64,000 nt of DNA from Prunus persica (lineage: Eukaryota; Streptophyta; Magnoliopsida; Rosales; Rosaceae): assembly GCF_000346465.2 (NCBI RefSeq), contig NC_034011.1, positions 22,456,264 through 22,520,263 of the forward strand, read 5' to 3'. The notes below the pieces were generated by a model. The model searched no databases, was not told the DNA's origin, and saw nothing but the letters and a program-made list of their open reading frames with translations. This document shows, piece after piece, positions 22,641 to 34,071 of this stretch. The number at the start of each line of letters is the position of its first letter. Position 1 is the first letter of the stretch. Made by a program: the position numbers and the translations under genes.

Positions 22641-23022
22641 CCGTCTATGATGTAAGTAATCATTCCGCTATATAATAAATATTATACATTAATATATAAC
22701 ACGGTTTATGACAAAATACCAACATTTGAACAACATTTAAACTGAGCTAGGTATAACGTAGCCAGCCAACCTAGAAGTGAAGAGAAGCAAGTCCACAATG
22801 CATCAAAACCGTAAATTCGTACTAAAACTAGCCGTCTATGATGTAAGTAATCATTCCGCTATATAATAAATATTATACATTTATATATAACACGGTTTAT
22901 GACAAAATACCAACATTTGAACAACATTTAAACTGAGCTAGGTATAACGTAGCCAGCCAACCTAGAAGTGAAGAGAAGCAAGTCCACAATGCATCAAAAC
23001 CGTAAATTCGTACTAAAACTAA
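22641..23022. repeat. Direct tandem duplication, two units of 191 bp
   Basis: CCGTCTATGATGTAAGTAAT at 22641 recurs at 22832, and the two units are almost identical up to GTACTAAAACTA. The second unit ends at the stop codon of the F-box gene, so the duplication has copied its 3' flank. Confidence 0.95.
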
Positions 23023-23807
23023 TGCAAAAATACGTGATTCCGTCGCACATCATACTCACGCAGGATTTTGCACCAAAAAATACTCTCACGGTGCCATTTG
23101 CATCGGTTGCAACAAGTCCACAACGCAGGATTTATCTTGTCTTCACTAGGCCAGCCTGGAATAACAAAATACCATTCATTGTTATTACAAGCGCTGCACC
23201 GATTGAACTGAATCTTCCCATAGTCAAACATATCTACGATATGTCTTGCAACAAATGCTCCGCGACATCTTCCTGTCAAAGCATCCCTGGTTCGTTTCAT
23301 ATCAATGTTGTTACGTTGATTCAAAGAACACAAGAATTGTAATGCATCCTCTTTTGACTGACCAATTCCGGACATACCAAGTAGTCCAACTACATATGCC
23401 GCTTCCATATGGCTTGCCGTGGCTGCAATGCGCATCTCATACAACGCTTCCACCTTACCGTGCCTGAAAAAATCTTGGAATGCTTCTCTAAATATGGACT
23501 CAGGGTTATTGCAAGCCCTGCATTGTTGCAAGAAATGCTGGACCGCAGGTCTGGCACCGTACCAGATAGGATGGTATGGGTACTTTGCCATTGAAATGGT
23601 GTTCCACACTTGTGGACTGTTTGCCAAAGTTCGGAACAATCGGCACACAAATGCCATACGGAAGAGATCTTCCGATGATTCGGTTGCCACGTATAACATG
23701 ACTTGAAACCAAGCGGACTCCGGGATGAAGGCTTCGGGCATATCGAAATGGACATGCTTCCTTCTCTTTCCTCCGACTGTAGTGAAGTGTTTCGAATTCA
23801 TCTTCAA
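23019..23807 (-). CDS. F-box protein of the At2g35280/At1g67623 type
   Basis: 262 codons, single exon, intact. Residues about 25-75 (PESAWFQVMLYVA..SSEDLFRMAFVCRLFR) fit an F-box, which binds SKP1 in SCF ubiquitin ligases. It is followed by a Sel1-like segment (EAAYVVGLLGMSGIG..EDALQFL) and a Cys-rich tail (CSACNNNEWYF ... CCNRCKWHRESIFWCKIL) that looks like a zinc site. This order is that of a plant F-box family rich in uncharacterised copies. Its substrate is unknown. It is convergent with gene B and divergent from the GRF gene. Alternative: a host gene trapped between the inverted repeats. Confidence 0.8.
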   Translation of the reverse strand: MKMNSKHFTTVGGKRRKHVHFDMPEAFIPESAWFQVMLYVATESSEDLFRMAFVCRLFRTLANSPQVWNTISMAKYPYHPIWYGARPAVQHFLQQCRACNNPESIFREAFQDFFRHGKVEALYEMRIAATASHMEAAYVVGLLGMSGIGQSKEDALQFLCSLNQRNNIDMKRTRDALTGRCRGAFVARHIVDMFDYGKIQFNRCSACNNNEWYFVIPGWPSEDKINPALWTCCNRCKWHRESIFWCKILREYDVRRNHVFLH

Positions 23808-24561
23808 AGTGTTTGGAATGGAACGATTTGAGGAGTGGCAGAGGGGATAAATGATAATATTTGGGGTACACGTTTTGTTTTAGCCTCTGTTTATAGTGTT
23901 TTGAAAAGGTGTTTCCAGTTGGGGTTTTTCCAAGTTGACCCTTTTGAAAGAAACTGAACCCCAGTGAATTAAAACTTAAGACAAAAGAAGGGAAAACGTC
24001 ATAACGGTGCATACAGAGTCAGACAGTCAAAAGGTTAATTAAATGGCTATTTGCATAGCCATTTTTGGGTTTATCCCACTATCAAATTCATTGATACAAA
24101 TGTGACGGATTACTGACTAGTGACAGAAGGTCCCATCATGTACTTTCTCATTTTCCCACACCCAACGACCCCTAGTAATGTTATTAAAATGGAACCAATA
24201 ATGACGGATTCTTATCCAACTAGTTGCCTTAATGAAATATAAATAAATTAATAAAATTGAAGCAGTGTCCCGTCATTATTCAGAAAATATATTTGGTAGT
24301 GAAGTAGTTTATATTGCTTTTCGGGCTAAAAGATCTCACAATGCTGACGGTACAGGTGTCGACATCGTGACCAACCCACCAAATGATCCCAAAAAAATGA
24401 AATATAACTCGATTTGGGCAGAGATGAGAGAGAGCTGAGTGACAAGTTTAGGGTTATGAGTGAAGGGGTATGAATGACAACTATGAGTGAGAAGGTATGA
24501 GTCCGAAGAGGTTTCAGTGAGAAGATCTGAGTGAGAAGAGGTACAACTGAGAAGATTCAAC
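23808..24561. promoter_or_regulatory. Shared upstream region of the F-box and GRF genes
   Basis: 755 bp between two divergent start codons. No E2F-like site like that of the A/B pair was found. Around 24430-24560 there is a purine-rich imperfect repeat (GAGTGAGAAG...). Confidence 0.4.
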
Positions 24562-24958
24562 ATGTCTTCGTCTTCATCTCCCGCTCAAACAAAGAGGTGT
24601 CAGTATTGTGGAGCTACAATGGTGCTTCGGGTTTCAAAATCTGAAAAAAATCGAGGGAAGCCATTCTGGAAGTGTCTAACCTCCTATGTAAGTTTTAATT
24701 TAAAGAATATGTATGTGGGTGAAAAAAAACCTATGTCTAACTCTGACAGAATTATATTCCATATATGATGCCTGCAATTAGGGAGCCACCAGTTGCAATG
24801 GATTCGAATGGGTTGATGTAACCTCCGCTGAAGCTGAACATCAAGATGACACGTATGATGCTAGAGTGCTGAACATGCTGAAGTCCATTAAGGACTTGGT
24901 ATTAGTTTTATTAGTTGTATCAATTGTCATTTTATTTGTTCTTTTAATGATCATTTAA
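24562..24958 (+). CDS. Small GRF-type zinc-finger protein with C-terminal membrane helix
   Basis: Two exons, 24562-24687 and 24782-24958 (donor TAT|GTAAGT, acceptor TTAG), phase 0, 100 residues. The first exon has the GRF finger CQYCGATMVLRVSKSEKN..GKPFWKC and the second completes it (SCNGFEWVD). Then an acidic linker and a hydrophobic C-terminal helix (LVLVLLVVSIVILFVLLMII) that would anchor the protein in a membrane. GRF fingers bind single-stranded nucleic acid or act in protein contacts. Small GRF proteins with a terminal helix are common in plants and often lie in transposon-rich DNA. Function here unknown. Confidence 0.75.
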
Positions 24959-25870
24959 CTGCATGGTTTAAAAGATTGTGAAAGTTCTCCCGCACAAGAC
25001 ATGTTGCACGCACCACCAATGAGACCCTAAACCCATTTTGTAATATTTGGTAACTACATGTATTTCGCATGTTATAGAAACGATATTGAATGTTTATTGA
25101 AGGTTTATTGACAGTTTGCTGCATGTATATGGAATATCATTGCCCCAAATTTGGATGTTTATTGGGGCCACAAGTATCACTCAAGTAAGAATGAAGGGGG
25201 GAAACGGACCTTATTCTTTCTTTTAGTAGGAAGAACAACTGTTAAGTTTAATATCCTATTCAATACGACTTCCCTATGGTTGGTGTACTTGTCATTCCCA
25301 AGTATATTGCATCATTATTGTGGGCAAGGGCATGTCTATTGTGTGTGTTAAGGGAGTATTGTGTGTATATTGCATGTCTATTGTGTGTATATTGCATGTC
25401 TACTGTGTGTATATTGCATATCTATTCTCTGTATATGGCAGGCCAAGTTTGTGTATATTGTTTGTCTGTTGTGTGTGTATTGCTTGTCGGTGCGTTTGTG
25501 AATTGTTGTTCATTTTGTGTATATTGTCTTTGTTTCTACTTTTATGCTACTGAGCTGCGGAAAACCTTTCGCATGTTTAGACACCTATTATGATGCAACA
25601 CATTGCGATTAATGATGGCTTGCATCAACAATGACATATCACTTTGCAATGATGTAATACACTTAAAAAGCCATCTTCAAATCCCAATTTACATATGCAG
25701 TCTTAAAATTCCAATTCAATGCAGTTTGGTTAACAAACATGTAAATGTCATGAAGGAGTTAGCGGTAGAATTCGATAAGGACCCGTACGTCTCTATTGTG
25801 TATTTACATTAGTTTGAGAATGGACATTCCCAAAACCTTCTCATGTACCATTTGTCATCTTCAACCAATA
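24959..25870. other. Region between the GRF and ULP1 genes; simple repeats, no gene seen
   Basis: 25340-25480 is made of imperfect copies of TATTGTGTGTATATTGCATGTC (about 24 bp). The rest shows no supported gene. Confidence 0.5.
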
Positions 25871-28800
25871 TCATGGGAAGTAAGCATCTCCCCTTGTTAT
25901 CTCCGCAGCCAATTTCAACCGAAAAAAAGGCATGTTGTGCGAGGTGCAAGTAGCTAACGGAAGCTTAGCGCTGAAAAGCTCAATGTACTTTAACACAAAC
26001 ATGCCACAATCGCCTCTGAAGCAAAACAAGAACTCGATCAATTAAACTAATGACATTCTAACGTAATTGACAATTGAAAGTAATAAAATTAAATTGCAAG
26101 TTGTGCTTACTCATTAGACTGTTGTGGAACATCCACACGCTCTATTGGCCACGGACACCACCAATCTCGGCTGCAATTGTTTGCATAAACACCTTCTTCA
26201 TAAAAGTCGATGGTGTTGAGAAGATTTGAAAGCGTAATTGATAGCAGGCCGAGTTCTTCCTTTACGATGTCATCTGGAATTAGTGAAACCTTTGAATCGT
26301 ACACTTTGATTTCACACAATACCAGATCAATCATTACAGCCACCCAATGCTTGTACTTCGTCAACATAAATGGGGTATACACCTTATAGACGGTCTGCCA
26401 ATCCAACCCACACGGAGGAACCTTCCCATTTACAACGTTTAGTAAACTTTTTCTGATTTTCCACCCAAGCTGCTGTTTTTTTCTTTTATTATCCGCAAAG
26501 CAAGTACGAATGTGATTCTGTGAAATACAAAACAATCAATGCTTAAACACCTCCACTAGTGTGTGTATGGAAAATGTGTAATTATTAACGGCACTTGGTG
26601 AAGGCCGATGACATACCATAAAAAAAACATCGGTCGTTGTCCAGTCCGCTACTTCTACCGAATCTGTCTCCAATTGTTGTTGTCGCTTCCGGATGAGATA
26701 CAACCCCAAATCAATGTGCTGCAACATGTTTTTCTTGTCATTCTCATAATGTATGTACATTAAAACAAATGCATCATCAATTACACTTACATCTCCTTTC
26801 AGCCAACCATCAGCTTTCACGAGGGAAGCGAAGAATTCAATCTCAGCTTCCACGTTGCCAAATTGCATCACCAAACTATGAATATAAAACAGTTTTAGAA
26901 CACTGTATATAAAAAATTATATACAGTCATGCTTCTATCTTATAATTGCAAGGGACTTACTTTGGGTCCTGGCGCCATTCCCAACAAAGTTTCAGCAATT
27001 TCACCAGATCATCATGCGGAATCGCCTTCATTGGGTCTAACATCTTCAGTCCGGTTATCTGTGCCCCAGTTTTTGGAACCAATTCACTGCCTTCAACGAT
27101 CTTCCACAAAGGAATGATCCTCTTCCTTTTCCGTAATTGGACCCCTTGTGCCAGAGCTTTACCTTTATCATTCAACCACACGTTCAACTGAGATAGCACA
27201 GCTGTAGGTTCATCCAAATCAATGTCCCCGACAGTAAACTCAAGCAGTGTCCCCTCCGTGCTCTCGCCAGTGTCACCCCCAAGCAACATAACTTCATTAT
27301 CTTCTTTCTCACATTCGTTTCTTTGCACTTCGTTTTCCTCACTTGTTTGTGTTTTCACTTCCTTGCCCTCCCTTTTTTTCCTTTGCAATTTCTCTCCCTT
27401 ACTGCTTTTTCTTTTCACTTCCTCTCCCTCACTGCTCTGTCTTTGGGCTTCATCTACCTCACTTGGTTTTCCTTGCACTTCACCCCCTTCAATCCCCTCC
27501 TCTTCCTTTTCCTCTCCCTCATTTCTATTACTTGGCCCTTCACCTCCTTCAATCCCATCCTCTTCCTTTTCCTCTCCGTCAATCCCCTCCTCTTCCTTAT
27601 GTGCTCCCTCATTTCTATTATTTGGCCCTTCACCCCCTTCAATCCCTTCATCTTCTTTTTCCTCTCCCTCATTTCTGTTACTTGGCCCTTCATCCCATTG
27701 AATGTCATCCATTTCCCCATATCCCTTAAATAGATGTGAGACGACACAACGATTCGTCCTCTGTTTCAGTAAAGCTAGGTCCCTCCTTACTTCCTGCTCA
27801 AACTGAGGACCTAAACATTGGTCCAACAGTTTTTCCATCCGTATGACCTTTAAGTGAAGGACGTCTTTTTCCCACTTTACTTGAAACAACTCAGACCTCA
27901 ACAAGCTTACCACCTTGTTCAACTCATCAAGATCACCACATGAAGAAGGAATTGACTCTGCCGAGACAACAGCAGGGCGATCCTGTGGCCAACTCCAATA
28001 TGGCTGTCTCATTTCCTCTTCACTTGGACATAGCGCCCGCAACTGAACTGACTGTTTCAGAATACAGACAAGAGTCATACTAAATCATTCTACTTCATAA
28101 TTTCATTCAATCTTATCAATAGTTCTAAGGGCTGCAAACCAAACCTCTTTGCTCTGGAAAAAATAATTGTTCAACTTTCTCATCTCTGGAACAGACGTAG
28201 TAGTTCTCCATCGCAAAATACGCGGGACAGCGGTCGGATCAACAACCTTGCAGTAATTCAGGTCCGCCATTCTAGGAATTAATTCATATACCCAAATCTA
28301 CACAATTCACAGGACAAAAGTCATTATTTATGTTTTAAAGAAAAACAAAACATAACTGACATGAACATTATTACCATGTACCTGGAAAGCATACGTGAAA
28401 CCTTTAAAACTCCAGCCACTCCTTTGCGCTTCACCATGCTTATCCTTCTTGCCCTTCTCATTTCTCCGGCTTGTTCCCGTTACCTTACTTTTCCCCTTCC
28501 CTCTTCCCTCTTCATTTTCCAAGCTTTTCACATACTTTGTTGGTGCAGAAAATAGACTGTCTTGGGTTTTGTCAAAGGACACCGAACCCCACGGATACCT
28601 GTTGAACGCATCCAAGTCCTCTACAAGGGTCAGGTAATTTAGATTGATGTTCAAATGTTTGTCCCTTCCCAAAACCACTAACTCAGCAAAGTAAACAAGA
28701 GCTAGCTTGTAGATGTCATCTTCCTCTGTGCACCTCACAAATGCTTCTTCTAAAGCATTGCATATAATTCCTTCGTCTATAAAATATCTTTTCTGAAGTC

Positions 28801-29167
28801 TGATTTCATTACTCTCTCCACTGGAAACTTCAGGCACTTCCCCAAAACGAAGCCCTGTGATCAAACAGAAATCCTGACGAGTGAACTGAGCAACGTCACA
28901 CCCTAATAAGAAACTCAGTCCATCCAAGTCTTTCACACCCTGCCCCGCTACTCTACGCAACACAACCCCATGCACAATCTGTCCGCTAAACTGAATCTTA
29001 TCTATATTCAGAAGATGGCCAAAGCATGATGTCTTGAATTGTTCTAATTGTTCCGCACTCAACTTCGCTCGAATTGCAGCTAGAGATGAATTTGCATGTG
29101 AGCAGTTGTTCACCCGTGACGAATATACCTCTGCCTCTGGCCATACCAGCTCCACGTTGGATCCCAT
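25871..29167 (-). CDS. ULP1-like (C48) SUMO-type protease with DUF1985 domain
   Basis: Six exons by eye: 29167-28382, 28297-28145, 28051-26961, 26875-26551, 26517-26111, 26015-25871. All phases fit and give 968 residues with no stop. Exon 1 has the DUF1985-type region (LSAEQLEQFKTSCFGHLL ... DFCLITGLRFGE). Exon 3 has an acidic, repeated linker (copies of EGPSNRNEGEEKE and EGIEGGE). The last exons form the C48 peptidase: catalytic His in TKYKHWVAVMID, Asp in KVYDSK, and Cys in EGDCGMFVLKYIELF, which spans the last splice junction. Such enzymes process or remove SUMO-like modifiers. DUF1985-ULP1 genes are carried by Kaonashi-type MULEs. It lies just inside the right inverted repeat and reads inward. 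The start ATG could be 29224 or lie in an unseen exon. Confidence 0.85.
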
Positions 29168-30767
29168 TTCCTCAAATACAATGTGAAATAACGTGAACAT
29201 ATATACTACCACGTATTTGCACAATCACAACTAGTCAACCAGGCACATTACAACTTTTACAAAGTACATGAGCATATGGATTACTCATCACAGGCTTTAA
29301 CATCATCAAAGCAATATGACAATTTTTGTGCAAATACCTGTTAATGCAATGATTATGTGAATTACAAACAATTTCACGTGTTTTATTTATGGATCCATAC
29401 TCGTGTGAGTGCAATGTAGGCAAGTTCTGCACTTCACACACATGACAATTATTGTCATCTCATACACAACCCAAAATAAATAAATAAGAAATATAGTGGA
29501 AGGAAGCAAAGCAAAGCATGTACTCTGCTATCTGCTTGCTAAGCAATTGCCACATCCTTCTTTCTTTCTACCTTTTTCTTCAGTCACCCACAATCGTCAT
29601 AGATCAACCTTCATTTCAAATGCTTTGCACTTTTATTCATGAGTTTATTATTATCTGTTCTCATTTCTCATAGGCAAATTTAGTAACAAATGAAATAATA
29701 TTTATTTCACAAAATATATAAATTCTAGTGTCAGAGAGGTACTCTTCACTCTGCACTGCTTCAAATGTGGAAGGTTTTGAGATGTTATTGACATGTGATT
29801 GACTTTATTTTCATTCGTTTTTTAACATATACCCAAGCAAAAATTAACATGCAATTGAAGCACAAATAAGAGATGCCAAATCCAACAACATTGATGGTAC
29901 AAATTGGGGAAAACCATTACTCTAACCCTAAACTCAAATTCCTTACATTACTCATCAAATGCTTTGCAGTTCTATTCATGAGTTTATTATTATCTGTTCA
30001 AATGTTTCTCAGGCAAATTTAGTAACAAAGGAAATCATATTTACTTCATAAAATATATATATATATATATTCTAGCGCCTCTTCTTAATCTGCACTATGC
30101 ACTGCTTCAAATGTGAAAGGTTTTGAGGGCCTCCTCCAATTCAACACCATTATCTTATTCATATCATTATTGACATGTTATTCACTTGTTATTGACTTGA
30201 TTTTCATTCTTTTTTTAACATATACCTAAGCAAAAATTAACATGCAACTGAAGCACAACGAAGAGATGCCAAATCCAACAAAATTTATGGTACAAATTGG
30301 GGAAAACCATTACTCTAACCCTAAACTCAAATTCCATAAATTACTCACCAAATGTTGGTTATTGCAAGGTGTCTGTGTGGGGTCTTTCTGTTTCTTTGCT
30401 CCACAAATGGAACCTACCACTTCCAACGAATACAGCTTCTCCCCTTCCCCTTCCACTGCTTCGCCTCTTCACTGATTTGGAATCCATACCTTTGCCCCTT
30501 CTACTCCAAATAAATACTTTCTCGGGGTCTGGAGAACGGAGTGGCGAATCGTTGCCTTCAACTGTCGTTAGCCGTTGCCTTCATTGGGTATCTCAGACCT
30601 CTGTGTTTTAGAGAGATGAGTTCTTTCTGTTCAAACTTCGAACTTGCCTCTTCTTCTTCTTTTTCGGACGTGTTTCCCTCTTCTTCTTCTTTTTGGACGT
30701 GCTGGATATTCAATTCGGGTTTGGGTTCCTTACCTACCCAATTGTGAAACTTTAACTCAATTCTCCC
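29168..30767. other. Upstream region of the ULP1 gene; no gene seen
   Basis: It includes the 341-bp duplication listed separately. 30380-30720 is pyrimidine-rich on the plus strand and may be the 5' leader of the ULP1 transcript read from the right end. Confidence 0.4.
29616..30345. repeat. Direct duplication, period about 341 bp
   Basis: CAAATGCTTTGCACTTTTAT at 29616 recurs at 29957 with small changes; the shared block includes GCACTGCTTCAAATGTG and AAATTGGGGAAAACCATTAC. Confidence 0.85.
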
Positions 30768-30829
30768 CAGCCCTTGGATTAATCTGATGGCTATAAAGTG
30801 AACCCCTTATAACTTTCCACTCATTATAG
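30768..30829 (-). repeat. Right terminal inverted repeat of the 17-kb element
   Basis: Reverse complement CTATAATGAGTGGAAAGTTA then ATAAGGGGT and AGCCATCAGATTAATCCAA. It pairs with 13804-13877. Confidence 0.7.
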
Positions 30830-30957
30830 TCTTGGCGGCAGCGGTAACAGTATCTGGGCATAAAAATTGTGAAGCCCAATTAACTCAATAGAATTCTTGA
30901 ACTCTGTCTGTGTTTTTCTTTGTACGTTTTATTTCTCCGACTTTAACTGTGTTGAAG

Positions 30958-33900
30958 CTATCGACCTTCTGGCATACTAATGGTGACCACATTGTTGGAG
31001 AAAGTTGCAGATGTTTGAGAAGAAGACCCAACGGCACTGGAATTCCTATGCCTTGAAAAAGCAGGTTCTTTTGTGGGTGGAAGCGATGAAGCTTCATTGC
31101 TCTGCAGCATATGAATCACAGAAGACATTGTTGGTCGATCAGCTGGAGCTTCTTCAACACACAGAAGCCCTACATGGATAAACCTTAAAGCTTCATGAGG
31201 CTGGTATGTCTCCCTTACTGATGCATCTATCATCTCCATTCCTCTACCTTCTTTCCATAGCTCCCAAGCCTAAGATTTAAACATTTTTTTATGAACCCAT
31301 TAATCTTCTTGCATGATCATTAGCTTAGTTTAATTGCAAATTTGCTTCAGGCTTAAAAACAAAAACTAGAATTCTCCGCACTTACCCAACCAGCAAGAGT
31401 TCGTGAATGTTCAACACTATAAAAGGCAGCATTCCTCTTTCCACTTACAATCTCTAAAAGCAACACCCCAAAGCTAAATACATTCAATTTCTCTGAAAAA
31501 TGGCCAAAGAGGGCATACTCGGGTGACATATAGCCGCTGCATGAATTAATAATGGTAGAGAAGTTAGAAACAATAACAGTGATTAATCGCATAAGGTTTG
31601 GAACATGAATGAGAACCAAATACTATATAGATATACTTACTACGTCCCAACAACCCTTTTAGTATTTGCTTCGATTTCGTTTATCTCGAAAATCCTTGCC
31701 ATCCCAAAATCTGAGATCTTGGGGTTCATTGTTCCATCCAACAGAACATTACTTGCTTTTAGGTCCCTGTGAATGATTTTCAATCTAGAGTACTTGTGGA
31801 TATAAAGTAGTCCCTGAGCAACACCTTCTATAATTCGAAAGCGTTTGCCCCAATCCAATTTTGTATTTTCAGATGGTTCTGATTGCACAAACCATGAGGA
31901 AGAATGAGTTTAGTGTTTTTCCTTAAATTTTGGAACAATATTGTTTGACTGCAATGGAAAAAGGCAAAGAAATTTGATGTCCCAGAAATCAACAATATCA
32001 AAGAATCTTAAAAGTGATCAACATATGTACCAAACAAAATTTTGTCCAAACTTCGATTGGGCATGAACTCATAGATCAAGATCATTTCCTCATCTTCAAT
32101 ACAGCAACCCAAGAGTTTAACCAGATTGGTATGTTGGAGCTTGGCTATAAGCTTCAACTCATTCATAAACTCCTGATGTCCTTGCCCTGACTTCTTTGAC
32201 AGCCTTTTTATGGCTACGTCTTGATTTTCAAGCAGAGTCCCCTGTAGTGGAAGAAAAATCCAATACGAGGAGAACCACTCCTTACAAAAGAAATTATCAT
32301 TCTCATGAAAGATACCTAACATTTAGAGCATACAGTTGAAATGTTACCTTATAAACAGGGCCAAATCCTCCCTCTCCCAGTTTATTAGCTTCAGAGAAAT
32401 TGTCTGTCGCAGCTAATATACTCCGCAAGTCGAAATGTGGTAGCTCTGTGTCATTGTTTCCACCTCCAGCACTAATATTACTCAATGTCTGGCTCATTCT
32501 TCCTCCTATCCTCCCTGTTTCAGTATCATTGTTAGAGCATCATTTGTTTGGATTTCCAGAATCTTAGAGAGAGTAATAGTTACTAGTTGTAGTAGTAGTA
32601 GTAGTGGTACCGTCTTCTCTCAGAGTTTTCTTCCATAAGAAATAGCCAAATATTATTGTAACCAATCCTGCTGTTGCTGAGACTATAGCAATTACAAGGG
32701 TCCTCTTATCACCATGACCCTTACCATCTGCAAAGAAGTAAAAGATCATTTTCTGGCTAACTACTATTTACTTTAAAGGATTTTAGTCGACACATCGATT
32801 TAACATACCTTGATCGGAGCGATGAACACGAATATAAATAGTTTGCCCCAGACCATGATTCTCTACAAGATCCATCAGGTCACCGAACCATGCCAAACAA
32901 CTTGTAGTAGTTCCTTCTGTCACATTTGAATAAGCATAAGCTGTGCAAGAGCAGTTCTTAAGACATTCAGATTCACACTCTTTTGTACTCTTATTTCCTA
33001 ACAGAATAGAATGATCTGGTAGTTTCATCCTTTCAAATTTTGAGAACCCTTCTCCTTTATCACATGTCAATGCCTTTTCCCGAACACAGCATCCGGGCCA
33101 ATCCCTCATAGCCCATTGTTTGTGAAATTTGATCCTAAAACCTTTCAAACACTTGCACTGTGATGAGAGGGGATTGCTATTTTTATCACAAGCACCATCT
33201 GGACCGCATCGAGCATAAAAATCACATTTATTCTCAGTCCCCCCCACACTTGACGCCATGTACTAGTGTCATCCTTCCACTGCCACAGTAGCAGTACAAG
33301 CATCCCATTTGGATTCAAAACAGACCTCAATTTCACTGAGTTATCTGAGACACCATAACTAAAATAAATCTCATTAATATCAATGTTGTGAGCAATGAAA
33401 AAGAAGGTTCCACTTGGATTTCTGAAGTATGTTTTTGCATCCTTGCCGAAGTAGACAGCACTTCTCCAATATGTATCATTTTCCTTCCAGGTAATTATCT
33501 GTCTGGGGACTTTAGGATCAATGCCTGCAGTGAACTTTCCTGGTTGTGGATCACCAAGTGCTGACCATGATGTAAGCAGCCTTTGTTTGCCTGTTCTTTT
33601 GTTCACGCTAAGCTTCATGCCAGGCAACATCGTGTCGAATGGATGATCAAAGCTCTGCCACAAAATGTTTCCTTTATATTTCAGCTCAAGGTTTCCACTA
33701 TCCATTAGTAAACCAGTTGTGGCATATATTGCAGAAGCAGGTACTGACGCATTAGATGACCAGATAACTTTTCTAGTCATCCCATCTAACACCACCAGAT
33801 TTCCATCACCACCGAACACAAAAACACCCGGAGAATCAAGTGGGGATTCTCTGTTGGCAACCCATACTACTGGTGTATCTGGGATTGTGTTGTACCATAT

Positions 33901-34071
33901 ACCAAGGAAGTATTTGGTGGAATTTTCAGGTCTGAAAAAGCCTAATGCGAATGTTCCTGTGGTACAAGTCAAGGTCTGGTTCTCAGTGATATATTTTCCT
34001 GGTACTAAATTGTCTTGGCTGGTACAAAGAGATGAGAGTAATGTAACAAGGCAGAGAAACAACCACTCCAT
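30958..34071 (-). pseudogene. G-type lectin S-receptor-like Ser/Thr kinase, copy 2 (one frameshift)
   Basis: The best preserved of the cluster. Exons by eye: 34071-32809, 32727-32611, 32514-32348, 32241-32031, 31878-31641, 31536-31386, 31269-30958. Signal peptide (MEWLFLCLVTLLSSLC), lectin (VVWVANRESPLDSPG), S-locus domain (WRSAVYFGKD), EGF-like (CDFYARCGPDGAC), PAN (CESECLKNCSCTAY), membrane helix (IAIVSATAGLVTIIFGYFLW), kinase with [35 protein letters not shown]. The only clear lesion is a frameshift between TSTWRQVWGG and the EGF-like domain at a run of seven C (33239-33245). If that is a sequencing slip, the gene would be complete. The second donor sits beside a (TAC/GTA)n repeat. Confidence 0.88.

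Larger units (their letters stand above)
13804..30829. mobile_element. Probable giant Mutator-like element (about 17.0 kb) with several genes
   Basis: The left end CTATAGTGAGTGGGAAGTTA... at 13804 matches the reverse complement of the right end CTATAATGAGTGGAAAGTTA... ending at 30829: 26 of 28 positions agree through ATAAGGGGT. Further in, both ends have a second match (left AGCCGTTGGATTTCATCCAA, right AGCCATCAGATTAATCCAA). Between them lie a MULE/FAR1-type transposase gene next to the left end, running inward, and a ULP1 protease gene next to the right end, also running inward. Known MULEs of the Kaonashi type carry ULP1-like genes. I found no exact 9-bp target duplication, so age or another origin (two related MITEs flanking host genes) is possible. 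Confidence 0.65.

Noticed and set aside
23506..24012. Minus-strand frame upstream of and overlapping the F-box gene
   Set aside because: It is another reading frame of the F-box region and its promoter, with no domain match.
27222..27733. Long plus-strand frames rich in Ser, Pro, Leu and Phe
   Set aside because: They are the complement of the acidic repeat in the ULP1 gene; no independent coding signal.
13792..30839. A 9-bp target duplication for the 17-kb element (CTTAGGGAG versus CTTGGCGGC)
   Set aside because: Only 5 of 9 bases agree, no better than chance; I do not claim a duplication.
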